Shown: positions 23,401 to 35,168, counted from the first letter of the stretch. The stretch is 64,000 bases of DNA from Aselliscus stoliczkanus (GCA_033961575.1 CM066741.1:3725715-3789714); one strand, 5' to 3'. The notes: a model not told the origin generated them from the letters alone. Numbers and translations are program-made.

Positions 23401-23640
23401 TAGCCAGACATGATTAGGAAGCACTTGAAACGGTGCCTCTAAGGAACTGAGGTGTTTTTAAAACATAAGACCAAAAAAGAATTTTGTTAAAACCTCATTT
23501 GCAAGTTCTAAATGGATTGTATGTTAAAATGGTAATATCCTGGATATGGTCTGTTACATGAAATATATGACGCAAATGAATTTCACCTGTTTCTCTTTTT
23601 CTAAAATGACAATTTGAAACCATGTCTCTTGCTATACCTC
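23360..23640 (+). mobile_element. Ancient MER-type repeat
   Basis: 'gtgttggccactagccagac', 'gaaacggtgcctctaaggaa' and 'gtaatatcctggatatggtc' follow the common mammalian repeat that reads 'gccacatgtggctattgagc'. Family name not assigned. Confidence 0.5.
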
Positions 23641-24884
23641 TATTGGGCAGTGTTGGTCTTGGGCAGGAACTCATAGGGTGTTCCCAAATACCTCTCCCAG
23701 TTCTTCATCCTAGAATTTATTCAGCCCTTCCTTTGGAAAATACCTGGGGAAGACCTACTATGCACCAGCCATGGCACTAGTGTTAGTTTGAAAACGCTGG
23801 AGCTTCTCTGGTGAAATCTGAAACCGCCCGCCACCCCCAACACAGAGGGCAAGAAGAGAGGGAGGAAAGAGACAAACTGTTCCATCCAGATGGGTAGGTG
23901 GCAGGGTTAATAATCAAAGGAACTTACTTACGAGACCACAAGACGAGTAGCTGAATCACCGGCCAGAATCTTGGCATTTCTACAGAGGCCCTAACTGGGA
24001 TCGGACGCATGTGCCGCCCAGATGGTCTCCACAGCACATTGCTCTCTTAAGGCTGCATTCTTGAAATCACTCTTAGTACGGGCGGAACTTTCATTCCAAG
24101 GACAGGGGAGGAAGTGAGGAGCCTCCGTGTGCCAGGTGTCCAGCTCTCCTGACAACTGGCAATCAGATTGCCTGGGCCCAGCCCTCTGTCCACTGGTGGT
24201 CACATCCTCTCGATGACTTTTCCCAACAGCTAGACACTGAGGGCACAGAGTGTCAGATAACGCCCTTCACATCATAGAGCTGATAGGTTAGGTGAGAGAG
24301 GGCTATTAAATAGAGTTTATGATGACTAGTGTCAACAAAAGGTTACTGCCACCAATCTAATGCCAACAGGAGTCCCACGTTTGGGGTGTGGTAAAAGGTG
24401 AAACTTTTTTCAGGGCAACAGTTTGCAAATAGGAAATGCACCCTCTGTTAGAAACCAAAAGTGAGCTCCTAGAGACAAGGAGAGGGTGCTTTTTGTAGAG
24501 AAAGTTCCTGTCCTGGTTCCTGATAGGTCCATTTTTATGCAAATGAAGAATCCAAATATGCACAGTCTGATGGGTCCACATAGCTGACTGGTTGGATTCT
24601 TAAGTTCTGATTGGCCATTGTGGAGCTGCTCTGATTGGTCAGTGTAGAATGCAAATGATTAGACAGGGCAGGTCTCAGTCCCGTGTTTGGAAGATGATAA
24701 CCAGGAACTCCCTGAGCTCAGCTCAGCCTGGTTTTTCCCTGGAATGCAGAGTGTGTGGGAAGCTTCTGTCAGCAATGACTACTGGACTCTAGTCATAAAT
24801 GTGTGTCCAGTTAACCACGAGGAGTCCTTCTTGATAGATATATTCCTTCTAGAGACCCACCCTAGAAATGGCACCCTAAGGAAT
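23641..24884. other. Intergenic, unassigned with LTR-promoter-like cluster
   Basis: Nothing coding is recognised. The part 24535-24660 has two octamer sites and two inverted CCAAT boxes and is noted separately. Confidence 0.45.
24537..24656 (+). promoter_or_regulatory. Octamer/CCAAT cluster, possible LTR U3 remnant
   Basis: ATGCAAAT occurs at 24537-24544 and 24649-24656. Inverted CCAAT boxes (ATTGG in CTGATTGG contexts) lie between at 24610 and 24634. Repeated CTGATTGG units are typical of retroviral U3 enhancers, but LTR ends are not visible. Confidence 0.3.
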
Positions 24885-25016
24885 GAGAGAAAATATTTGC
24901 AAATCATATATCCGATAAACTGTTAATATCCATAATATATACAGGTATTTTAAAACTCCTACATCTCAACAACAACAAAAAAAACCAAATAACCAGATTT
25001 AAAAATGGTCAAAGTT

Positions 25017-26160
25017 TTTACTGACATATCTCATTGGGCAAAGGGAGCAAAAGAAAAAATAAACAGATGGAACTACATCAAACTAAAGTTTTTGCACATC
25101 AAAGGAAACCATCAACAAAACAAAAAGACATTCTACTAAATGGGAGAAGATATTTGCCAATGATACATCTGATAAGGGGTTAATACCCAAAATTTATAAA
25201 AAACCTCACACAACTCAGCACCCAACAAACAAACAATCCAATTAACAAATGTGCAGAGGACCTAAATTGACATTTCTCAAAGAGGACATACAGGTGGCCA
25301 ATAGAGATAAGAAAAGATGCTCAATGTCACTAATCATCAGTGAAATGCAAATAAAAAACCACAATGAAATACCACCTCACACCTGTCAGAATGGCCATCA
25401 TTAGTAAATCAACAAACAGCAAGAGTTGGCGAGGCTGTGGGGAAAAGGGAACCCTGTTGCACTGTTGGTGGGGTTGCAGCCACTATGGAAAACAGTGTGG
25501 AGGGTCCTCAAAAAGTTAAAAATAGAACTATCTTATGACCCAGCAATTCCACTCCTGGGTCTTTAACCAAAGAAATCTAAAACACTAATTTGAAAAGGTA
25601 TCTGCTCCCCTATGTTTACTGCAGCACTATCTACAACAGCCAAGACTTGGAAACAATCGAAATGCCCATCAATAGAGGACTGGATAAAGCAACTGTGGTC
25701 CATATATACAATGCAGTATTACTCTGCCATAAGAAAGAAAGAAACCTTACCATCTGCAACAACATAGAGGCGATTATGCTATATAAGTCAGACTGAGAAA
25801 GACAAATACCATATGATCTCACTCATGTGTGGAATCTAAAGAACAGAATAAATGAACAAACAAAACAGAAACAGACTCATAGATACAGACAACAAACTGA
25901 TGGTTGCCAGATGGGAGGGGTTGGGGAGTTGGGGAGATGGGTGAGAAAGGTGAAGGGATTAGAAAGTACACATTGGTAGTTACAAAATAGTTACAGAGAT
26001 GTGAGATACAGTATGGGGAATATAGTCAATAATATTGTAAAACCTATGTATACAGTCAGATGAGTACCAGACTTGTGGGGGATCACTTCATAAATTATAT
26101 AAATGCCTAACCCCTATGCTGTACACCTGAAACTAATAAAAAATAATATTGACTGTCAAC
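25017..26160 (+). mobile_element. L1 3' part (ORF2 end and 3'UTR)
   Basis: 'gatggaactacatcaaacta', 'ctttttgcac'-type ORF2 end, 'accatatgatctcactcatg' and 'tgtacacctgaaactaataa' are a relatively well-preserved L1 3' end. Frameshifts and stops break the frame. Confidence 0.85.
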
Positions 26161-26489
26161 TAAAATTTAACAAAATATGTATAGTCATGGGAATAAAGTA
26201 CAGCATAGGGAACATACTCAATAGTATTGTAATAACTATGCACAGTGTCAGACGTGCAATAGACTTGTTGGGGTGATCACTTTGTGAGGTGAATGTCTAA
26301 TCTCTATGTTGCTTTGTACACCTGAAACTAATTATAAAAAAAGTATAGAACACACACACAGTACTCAGCTCAATTTAGGACTTCATAATAACCAATCCTT
26401 GGATACTTTATGTTCAGAAAAACAATAAAAACAAGAAAGTATAACAAAGTACGTAAACTCTCAAAAAATAAATAAATAAAAGTAGTCAA

Positions 26490-26917
26490 GGGCTGGCCAA
26501 GTGGCGCATTGGTTAAGAGCTGGCTTGGGATGCCAGTGGCCCTGGTTTGGATCCCACATATGAGGGCCAGTGACACTGCCCTCTACAGCTAACAACAGCT
26601 CCATCTGGAGTTGGGCTGCGTGAGCCCCAGTGACGGTGTAGGTTGCAGCCCCTGCTGCAGTGGGCTGCCCTCGGCTACAGTGGGTGGCTGGCAGCCAGCG
26701 TGAGCTGCCAATAGCTGCAGTGAGCGACCATCCAGAGGCCGACAGCTGATCTGCCTCACCCGGGAAGAGCGCAATGACGATACCAACATGGGCCAGTGAA
26801 GCAACGTCCTCTGCAACTAGACTGAAGAACAAAAGGACAGCAACTTGTCCGTTCCCCTTCCCTGATTCCCCAACGCTGTTCCCCTCCCCCAATTCTGCAA
26901 TAAAAATCTTAAAAAAA
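26490..26917 (+). mobile_element. Long type B SINE
   Basis: It has the full head, the internal GTGAGTGGC/CAGCCAGCGTGAGC units, CAATAAAAATCTT end and poly-A. AAAAGTAGTCAA is a perfect duplication (26478-26489 and 26918-26929). Confidence 0.95.
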
Positions 26918-27389
26918 AAAAGTAGTCAAAGGACTTGAATAGACATTTCTCCAAAGATGTACAAATGGCCAAGAAGCACATGAAAAGATGCTCACCATCA
27001 CTAACCATAAGAGAAATGCAAATCAAACCGATGAGATATCAATTAGGATAGCCACTATTAAAAAAAAAATAACAACAACAGAAAATAGCAAGTGTTGGAG
27101 AGGATGTGGAGAGGCTGAAACCCTTGTGTACAGTTAGTGAGAATGGAAAGTGCTGAAACCACTATGGAAGTCCTTAAAAAATGAAAAACCTCACTTCTGG
27201 GTATATATCCAGAATTCAAAGCGGGATCTCAAGGTGATATTTGCGCACCCGGATTCATTGCAGAAATATTCACAGTAGCCAACAGGTAGAAACAGCCCAA
27301 ATGTCCATCAGCAGATGAACGGAGAAAGCAACTGTGGTATGTACACACAGTGGAACAATATGCAAGCTTTAAAAAGACGGAAGTTCTGG

Positions 27390-27499
27390 GCCGGCTGAGT
27401 GGCGCTGTGGTTAAGCGCTGGCTTGGGAAGCCAGCAGCCCCGGTTTGGTCCCACATGTGAGGGCCAGTGACACTGCCTTCCAAAAAAAAAAGAAAAGAA
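27390..27499 (+). mobile_element. Short type B SINE
   Basis: GCCGGCTGAGTGGCGCTGTG head, ending 'cagtgacactgcc' and an A-rich tail. GGAAGTTCTGG is duplicated (27379-27389 and 27500-27510). Confidence 0.93.
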
Positions 27500-28004
27500 G
27501 GAAGTTCTGGTGTATGCTACCACATGGATGAGCCTCAAATACATTATGCTAAGCAAAATAATCCAGTCACAAGAAGGCAAGTAGCGTTTTATTGCACTCA
27601 AATGAAGTGTCTGAAGTCGTCAAAATCACAGAAAGTAGAAAGGGCTGGGCGTGAGGGAGAGGGGGAATTCGTGTTTAATGGGTACAGAGTTTCAATTCTG
27701 CAAGATGAAAAGAATTCTAAAGATCTGTTGCACAGCAATGGGTATGTACTTCACACAACTAAACTGTACACTTACAAATGGTGAAAATAGTAAATTTAAT
27801 GGTTTGTGTTTTTTGCAGAGGGAGCAGCCCATGTGAAGACCCCAGGGCAACAGGGCACATGGTGAGTCTGAGTTTATTTTATATGGTGTAGTTCTCTCGA
27901 AATTTCCTGCTTCATGAATCCATTCAATGACAATGATGACAACAGCCAACGTGTACAAAAATTAACTCAGTTAATTACTTAATTAACTTAAGTGTTAAGT
28001 GCAG

Positions 28005-28240
28005 GGATTCTGAATCAGACTACTTGGGTTCAAATTCCAGCTGTGCTATGTTATTAATAGCTTCATAATCTTGGGCAAAAAAATAACCCCGGTGCCTCAT
28101 TTTTTTAAATCTGTAAAATGGGGACAATAACAAGACCTACCACACAGGGCTCTTGTGAGGATCTAATGAGGTAGCATATACCATGAGTTATATATACAGT
28201 GCCTGCCACACTGCAAGGGCTATACAAGTGCTTGTTAAAT
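28005..28240 (+). mobile_element. MIR SINE
   Basis: 'gattctgaatcagactactt', 'tctgtaaaatggggacaata' and 'gctcttgtgaggatctaatg' are canonical MIR segments in order. Confidence 0.85.
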
Positions 28241-28429
28241 AAAATAAAATGTAATTACATGCCACTCACTGTGCTGATTTACATGCTATGATACATTACA
28301 AAACGATCCAAAAGTTCCTCCCATCCCTATAAAGCACACCCTTTTGCAAATGTAACCTTACAGAATCAAAATCCATCTTCCCAAGTCAAAGGAGGGTGCT
28401 TTCTAAACCAGCAAGACTCAAATTGATCC

Positions 28430-28960
28430 CTAAGAGGTCCCCACTTTAGCCTGTTCTTCCCACAAACTTCCCTCTCAGGAAGTGGCAGCTACCTCCGTCT
28501 CCAGGTCAGAAACCTTGGAAAAATCAATATCTCTTCTATTTTCACTGCTCACATTCGCTCTGTCAGCATATTCTGGTCAGGTCCAGAATCTGACCACTTA
28601 TCACTGTATCCCCTACCACCTCCCTGGTCCAGGCCACTGTTATCTCCTGATTAGTGAGTGCATGGACCCATTCTTGGCCTCCCGGCATCCATCTTTGTGC
28701 CTCCACAGTTTATTCTCAAGGCACAATCAGATCCTGCCCCTTCTCTGCTCAAGTCCCTTCAGTGGCTTCCACGGGACCCCGAGTAAAAGCCAAAATTCCT
28801 ACCGTGGCCTGGGAGACCCGCCGTGCTCTGGCCCATGTCCCTCTGACTTCCTCCCCTGCCATTCCCCACCTTCCCCAACTTGCTCACTCAGCTTCACCGC
28901 AGTGGCCTTTCTTTTGCTAGAGGCTTCCGCACAACTGGGCCTCTGACTCTGCCTGGAGCA
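28430..28960 (+). mobile_element. L2 LINE 3' region
   Basis: 'agatcctgccccttctctgc', 'gtaaaagccaaaattcctac' and 'tgacttcctcccctgccatt' follow the L2 order. The 154-codon ORF at 28482-28946 lies within it and is not a gene. Confidence 0.8.
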
Positions 28961-29284
28961 ACACTGCCTCAGAAATCTACATAACCCACTCGCTAGTCCT
29001 GGTCCTGTCAGACTCAAATAGCCACAGTGGCTTCCTTATCACTCTAGTTACATCTGCATATCGCCCCTGGCTGTGTACATCTCCTTACAGTTTGCAAAGC
29101 GTATGTGAAATATGGCACCTACACAACCCTGTGTATATGAGTGGAGTGAAGAGTCACAGTCTCCCCAGACCACAATTTTTGATGGAGAAACAGTGAAAAC
29201 CAGGGGATTTGCCTAGGACCAACTTAGCGTAAAAGTAGTGATCCAACCCTGTCCTCTGGCTCCAGTCCAGGTGTCTTTATCTCA

Positions 29285-29480
29285 AGCAGAAAAGCTACTT
29301 GTGCAATGGTTGAGCATGTGAGCTGTGGAGTTTGGACAGACAAGACTAAAACTTGCCTCTACCACTCCTTAGCTGTGTGACATTGGGGAATTTGCTAGCC
29401 CTCTCTGTGTCCCCATTTTCTCAATCATCAAACAGGGAAAATGATAGTACCTACCTTATAGGGTTGGTCTGAGAGTTGAA
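29285..29480 (+). mobile_element. MIR SINE
   Basis: 'ttagctgtgtgacattgggg' and 'tagggttggtctgagagttg' are MIR core segments. Confidence 0.8.
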
Positions 29481-30159
29481 TGAGATGAGATCTGAAATGT
29501 CATGATTAGCGATTAGCCGGTTTAAAAAAAATACCTTTAAAAAACATGTAAGCATGTTACTTGGTGTCCATTCAAGCACTTTTTTGAGTGGCCCCCAACT
29601 GTGCCCAAATTTCTTCAGCTAACCGAATGGGCAGGACTGGAAAGTATGATGCCATCTAATATAAAGGCTGCAAAACTAAGGCTCTTGGGTCTCAAAAGGG
29701 ATTTGACTTGGTGTCTTTGGAAACAAAAGCGGCTGTGACAATTCCATAGCCTCCAGAAGGCAGGCTCCCTCAGAGCGGAGCTGTTGCCACCCTCTGGAGC
29801 ACTCATTAGGTCCAAGACACAATTTTGCTCTGCCATCCCTCGAGAGGATGGTGTTTACACACTGCTGGGATGCTTGCATGAATACACAGTCCCTGAGCTT
29901 CTACTAAACCCCAGCTATATGCTCAGCTCAAGGGCAGCAATCCAGGCCGGCCCACTCACCAGCACCCCCTTGTGGGAAGTTCCAAAGTCGGCCCTGTGAG
30001 CTGCAGAAAAGGCAGCTCACCTAGACTAAGCACCTCAGGCTGGGAATCTTGGGGATGTTACTCTTTATCCTTGTTTCTATGTCATTGGGAACAAGCATAT
30101 GTTAGACGTATTTCTGTAAAGATGCACAAGCATTATGATTGCATAAGTTCGAAAACCAT

Positions 30160-31690
30160 TTAAAATTGAGAGAGCTCCAAGATGGCAGAGTCAACACTGT
30201 ACTCACCTCCTCCAGGGAACACATTAAAATTACAACTAAATTATGCAACAGTCAACCTAGAGACCCTCTGAAGTCTAGCTGAACAGAAGTTTTATAACTA
30301 AGGCTATAAAGAAGCCACCTTGAGGCTGGTAGGAGGGGCGGAGTTGCAGAATGAGCCCCATGCCTCCCTGAGATGGTTGAGAATAGGGAGGGCTCAACCT
30401 CGGCTGTGGAGGTTCCCCCCTGGAGGAACAAGGGACCCTAGCCCCACACGGCCTCCCCAGCCTGATCACGGGTGCCGGGAAGAGGAGCCCCCACAACATC
30501 TGACTGTGAAAAACAGTGAGGATTTAGACAGACAGGGTGGGATCAAAGGCAGCAGGACACCCAGACATCCTCTTAAAGGGCCCGCACAGACTCATTTGGT
30601 TGCAGGCACTCACCCTGGGCTCCAGTGGAGGGACAGTGACTCAGGGGACATCAGGAACCTACGGGGAGAGCCTGAGGTGTATGGCTTTGTAGTAAGGGGT
30701 GGAGGACAGTCACCATTCTCCCTGTGTGTAGTTCTAGCCCTCAGCAACTGGGCGCCATCTGTCCTGTGTTGAGCCAGCTTCCTACGCCTAGGACCAAATC
30801 GAAATCTGATTGGTCTGGTGAGCTCCACTGACTCACTGAGACCCCACCCTGCCCAACCCCCCCAGCGCTGGAGGCACTTTCTCCTGAGCAGCCAGACCCG
30901 CCCAACCACATTGCACTTTCTCTTGGGCAACTCTCCGGGGTCTGCAGGCCCCCGGCGGGCAGCGGCTGGGCTGGGTGTGCTCTGAGACTTCTGCTAAGTC
31001 GCTCCAGGCTCTGCACTGGCACCACACCAGAACCTGCATTAACCTGGTAACTAACACTCATCCGACTGTGAGATCCCACCTCCCTCAACTGGAGAACCGC
31101 GAGGCAATATCAGCGGCTGTGCCTATGGACACCGGCAGGGGGCAGTGGGCCTCAGTTCACAGCCTGGCCTCCCCCAAGCGAATTCAGGTGTGCCACAGGC
31201 ACCGTCCAATCACATATCGCTCTGTAGCTCCTATCAGGTAGTCCCTGCCAGTCGCAGGCAGTGGGTGACCTGGGCCTGCACTGGAGCCCCTCCCAAGAGG
31301 CCCCAGAACCCACATACCTGGAGGTTGGCTTCAGACCACAGCAGAGCACTGCCCAATTAGCCCCACAAGCAGCACACCCAAAGGATGGTCTCAACAGACA
31401 GCAGAGCCCGCGGGGCTGAATCTCGCTTCACAGGGTAAGTCTCCCTACTCCCCCCACACACACACACACAGCAGCTGTGGACATAACTAAAACCCACAGC
31501 CAGCCAATCTGAGGGTCAACTAAAACAGGAGGGCACACACCACCCACACAAGGGTCACATCTGGAGCACTTGGCACAGGTGACCAGGGAGACTGTGCCAC
31601 TGGGCCCCACAGGGTACCTACTATATAGTCACCTGGCCAAGATGGGGAGACGTAGCACCATCTACTTAATACATAGAAACAAATGGAGTT
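30160..31690 (+). mobile_element. L1 5'UTR fragment
   Basis: It begins 'agagctccaagatggcagag', the usual start of many mammalian L1 5'UTRs, is GC-rich, and ends with 'aatacatagaaacaaatgga', which normally precedes ORF1. ORF1 itself is missing. Several ORFs of 100-150 codons inside are not proteins. An L1 5'UTR without its body is unusual, since most copies are 5'-truncated. Confidence 0.65.
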
Positions 31691-32640
31691 TGGTTGTTGC
31701 TCAGATCATTAGAACAGTTTTTCCCTTGCTTTTGTGTCTGCTTGGATCATGGAAGGTGGGTGTCCTGGGGGGTAACAGGATATTTATTGTGAGGGATGAG
31801 ACCAATCAGTTTATTGCTGGAGGGCAACCTGGCTTTCACCCTTGAATGAAAAGCCAGTAGCATCCCCTATTCATGGTGATAATTAAACCATCTCCCCACA
31901 GTTCCAAAATGCTCCCCAGGGGGCAGTATCACCCCAGGTTGAACACCACAGCTCCAATCCATTCATTTTGCAAACATGAAACCAGAGGACTCCGTGGGTG
32001 AAATGATTTGTCTGCGATCACACAGCCAAACTAGCAGGACCAGATTATTATTATCAGCGATACAATTATGATATGATCCGCGTCTTTGTGTTTTTCAATT
32101 AAGAGTTTGATCCAAGAGGAAACATACAGATAAAGTACAGTTGTCCTATAGTATGTTTGAAAATAATACCTTTTGTTTCTCAGTTATGGATGCTGTGACC
32201 GCTGGCTGGGCAAGGAAAGCTTGGAAGTGGCAGGGTGACAGTCAGGAGGCAGCCCTTGCTTTAGCTGTGGCAGTGGTGCTTGGGTTAGCTGATTGTGGTG
32301 GGGGAAGGAGGGAGGAAGGTTTTATTCTGCTCTTTTAGAGAAAAGCATGGTGCTTTTTTCTACAAAAATGGGGATTGAAGGTTCCTACTGTCTTCTGAGG
32401 GATGGTGAAAGTTAAACAAGGTAATGCGATGGCAAGGGTTTGATACAGATTAAGTGCTCAATAAGTGGTAGTTGCTTTTATCCCCCTAATATAAAAGAAA
32501 GCCCTCACCAAGCTTATGTCCCAGTATGGGAAATACTGCAGCCAAGCAAAACCATAAAAAGAAAGTGCCAGACATGAGAAAGCCCACAGGGGGCCATGTG
32601 GCAAAACATGTGCCTCCCCTTGAAATAAAGCAGTAAAAAA
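31691..32640. other. Intergenic with MER20 half and MIR piece
   Basis: About 31843-31955 is a partial antisense MER20 ('aagccagtagcatcccctat', 'caccccaggttgaacaccac'). About 31960-32040 is MIR-like. The rest is unassigned. Confidence 0.5.
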
Positions 32641-33440
32641 TATCTGAACAAAAAAGGATGATCAGTAAATATCCCTCGCTCTTGTCTTGAGATATACTAT
32701 GCCTTCACAAATATATACATATTCTTGTTTTTCCTTTGTCCAAATGGTAGCTTACCTAATACACTCCTCTGCACCTTGTTTTTTTCACTTACTTATACTT
32801 CTATAGGTAGGCCTTTCTATATGTCTACATATAGAGCTATATAATACTTGGACGTCTGTGTCAAAATTTATTTAACCATTTTAATTTATTTCTATGGCGA
32901 TTTAGGCTGCTTCCCCTCTTTTGCTATTATAAACAACATTGCAAGAAAAATCCTTGTTGGGGTGGCCACTTAGCTCAGGTGGTTACAGCGCAGGCTCATA
33001 ACACCAAGGTTGCTGGATCGATTCCCACATGGGCCACTGAGCCACGCCCTCCACAACTAGATTGAAGACGACGACTTGACTTGGAGCTGATGGGTCCTGG
33101 AAAAACACGCTGTTCGCCAATTAAAAAAGAAAGAAAGAAAGAAATATCCTTGTACAAATGCCTTTGCCAGTGTTGCAGAATTTAAAGTTTTTATGTAGTT
33201 GAATTTTTCATGCCTTTTGGGCTTCTGGGTTTGGGTCAAATTTAGTAAGGCCTTCCCCCTTTCTGATACTTCAAAAACAAAACAAAACACTGTTTTTTAA
33301 AAGTACTTTTATGGTTTTCCTTTTTACATTTATATCTTTGTTTGGATTTTCTTTTGTGTAAGTGTGATGCTGATATCCAAATAAGTTTTTTATTTTCTGT
33401 TTTTTCCCCCAGATGTTGTGCCCAGGCCTTTCAGGTGATT
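32641..33440 (-). mobile_element. Antisense old L1 split by a SINE
   Basis: 'aaatttatttaaccatttta' and 'cttttgctattataaacaac' are antisense L1. It resumes with 'atatccttgtacaaatgcct' after the SINE. Confidence 0.7.
32958..33141 (+). mobile_element. tRNA-Ile-derived SINE (type A)
   Basis: Head GGTGGCCACTTAGCTCAGGT, B box 'ctggatcgattcccaca', CTTGGAGCTGATGGGTCCTG and an AAAG-type tail. The duplication AAA(A/T)ATCCTTGT lies at 32946-32957 and 33142-33153. Confidence 0.93.
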
Positions 33441-33639
33441 ATTCTCACCCCAGCTGGGGACCGGGCAATAGACCTCCATTTTACAGCTGAGAAAACAGAG
33501 GCTCAGGGAGTTTGAGGCATGTGGCCTAACTCAGGGAATCATTGGAAACTCGGTTCCAGTCGGAAACCCAGTGACCCCACCCTTATCTACAACAAAAACA
33601 GCCTTTATTTTGAGCCAGGAAATTATTTTTTTTATTTTG

Positions 33640-34600
33640 CAAGAGCTTTGGAGTTAACAGAAAAAATTCCGAGTCAAAAAATTTGGAGTTAAAATAGATC
33701 TATTTTGGAACAGCTTTGGAGTTAACAGAAAAATTTTGAGAACCGTACAGAGCGTTTCCATACACCTGGGTCTCCGTTTCTCTGATTATTACTAGTATAT
33801 TACACCATGTGGTATATTTCTCACAATAGAGGAACCACTATCGACACATTATTATTATTCGGAAGTCCACACTTTATGAAGGTTTGCTTACCTGTTACCT
33901 TTTCCTGTTCCACCTTCCCAACCTGGCTACATGACACTAATGTGGTTGTATCTCCTGAGGCTCCAACTGGCTGTGAGTTTCTCAGACCATCCTTGTTTTT
34001 GATGACCTTGACAGTGAGGCAGAGCTGATCAGGCGTCCTATAGAATGTCCCTCAGTTGGGGCTTGTCTGATGCTGTCCTATGATTACACTGGGGTTATGT
34101 GTTTGGGGAAGAAAAACTCCACAGGTTAAGTATTGTTCTCATGAGATCATTTCAAGGGTGCATACCAGCAGCATGACTTATTAGCGTGTGGATGTTGACC
34201 TTGATTGTCTGAGAGTGTGTTTGCCAGGTTGGATCCCCAGAAGGCTACTCGTGTGCTCCGCCCTTCCTTTCCCTACTGTCCTCTTTGGGAGGAAGTCTGT
34301 GTGCAGTCCACATTTAAAGAGTGGGGAGTTAGGCTCCACCTCTTTTAAGTATCCATGACTATTATTTGGAATTTTTCTGCACAAGAGATCGATCTACACT
34401 TCTCCATGTATGTACTTACTTTGGCAACTACTTATGTACAAGTGTACATACAGTCACATTCATTTGTTGGGCATTAATTTATGTTTGGCAATTACTCTTA
34501 GTTCTATGTTTTAAGCGGTATCTGGATAGATACATAGAGGCAGAGATGAAACACGAATATGGTGTAACATTTAAAAGACAAACACAGCACCTTTCTCGCC
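33640..34600 (-). mobile_element. Antisense L1 3'UTR (old, L1M-type)
   Basis: 'gatgaccttgacagtgaggc', 'tagaatgtccctcagttggg', 'ggggttatgtgtttggggaa' and 'gagtggggagttaggctcca' follow the known order of an old L1 3'UTR. It ends close to the TMC7 CpG block. Confidence 0.75.
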
Positions 34601-34779
34601 CAGGCACCCAGCTCCCCACTTGAGAGGCAGCTTAGGCATGTATAAACATGTACAGATATATTCTATTTTTTCCTTTTTGTACCCAGATGGTAATTTACTA
34701 GAAACACTTGTTCGCCGTCGTGGTTATTTTTATGACGCTTCTTTAAATTTAGTAAGACCTCTGGGAGGTCGCTCCTTAT

Positions 34780-35101
34780 CAGGCCGCTGCTTGGAGCCCG
34801 CCTGGATCCCCAACAGCCTCTCCCCTGCGCTCCCGGGCGGCGGAGCCAGCATCCCACGCCCCGCGCTGCTGGCACATCCCGGCTGCGCACGCACTCGGCG
34901 GGGTGGGCCCAGGCGGGGTGGGCCCATCGGGTGGTCCAGGGCGCAGGGCAGGCGTGGGAAGAGCGGGTTAGGCGCCCCGCCCTGGCCTCTGTGACGTCCG
35001 CGCTGGAACCTGGAATCCCGGCTCCCGTAGGGAAGGCCCGGAGGCAGCGGCGGCTGCGGGGCGCACGTCTCCGGCGGCCTCTCGGGGCGCAGGGCGCAGC
35101 C
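34780..35101 (+). promoter_or_regulatory. TMC7 promoter region in a CpG-rich block
   Basis: GC content and CpG frequency rise sharply from about 34780 to about 35230, covering exon 1 and the start of intron 1, in an otherwise CpG-poor window. Within it the unit GGGTGGGCCC is repeated at 34900 and 34917. I see no TATA box at a suitable place, so dispersed CpG-type initiation is likely. The start site cannot be fixed from sequence. An old L1 ends about 180 bases upstream. Confidence 0.7.
34992..34999 (+). promoter_or_regulatory. CRE-like site upstream of TMC7
   Basis: TGACGTCC differs from the palindromic CREB/ATF site TGACGTCA by one base. It lies 103 bases before the TMC7 ATG in the CpG block. 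CRE-like sites are common in testis-expressed CpG promoters; functional use is inference. Confidence 0.3.
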
Positions 35102-35168
35102 ATGAGCGCGTCCAGTGCCAGTGCGCTTCCGTCAGGCAGACCCAGGAGGCGAGCCTTCATCCACCCAG
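35102..35168 (+). CDS. TMC7: TMC7, coding exon 1
   Basis: This short first coding exon encodes residues 1-22 plus one base (MSASSASALPSGRPRRRAFIHP). The ATG is inside the CpG-rich block, has G at -3, and begins a peptide resembling the human TMC7 start as I recall it. The donor is GTAGGG at 35169. The single leftover G joins AG of the exon at 46091 to make Glu. The peptide is basic and has no signal sequence, as expected for a cytoplasmic N-terminus in this family. The reading frame is open further upstream without a stop for about 170 bases, but no upstream ATG agrees with the family start. Intron 1 is about 10.9 kb. Confidence 0.88.

Larger units (their letters stand above)
24885..27800 (+). 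mobile_element. Nested L1 stack with two SINEs
   Basis: An old L1 (24885-25016) breaks at 'aaaatggtcaaag' and resumes at about 26921 with 'agtagtcaaaggacttgaat', continuing to about 27800 ('actaaactgtacacttacaa'). The break holds younger L1 3' ends (25017-26160 and 26161-26345), then a long type B SINE (26490-26917). A short type B SINE splits the resumed L1 at 27390-27499. ORF2 is broken; no element is intact. Confidence 0.8.
27801..30159. other. Intergenic with MIR and L2
   Basis: MIR at about 28005-28240 and 29285-29480; L2 at 28430-28960. The rest, including about 29490-30160, shows nothing recognisable. Confidence 0.65.

Noticed and set aside
22749..23417. Overlapping ORFs of about 205 codons on both strands
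   Set aside because: The GC-rich sequence has few stop codons; neither product resembles a protein family.
25017..27800. Active L1 with intact ORF2
   Set aside because: Only the 3' end is present, with stops and frameshifts and SINE interruptions.
30320..31088. ORFs of 150 and 115 codons as possible genes
   Set aside because: They lie in the L1 5'UTR fragment and match no protein.
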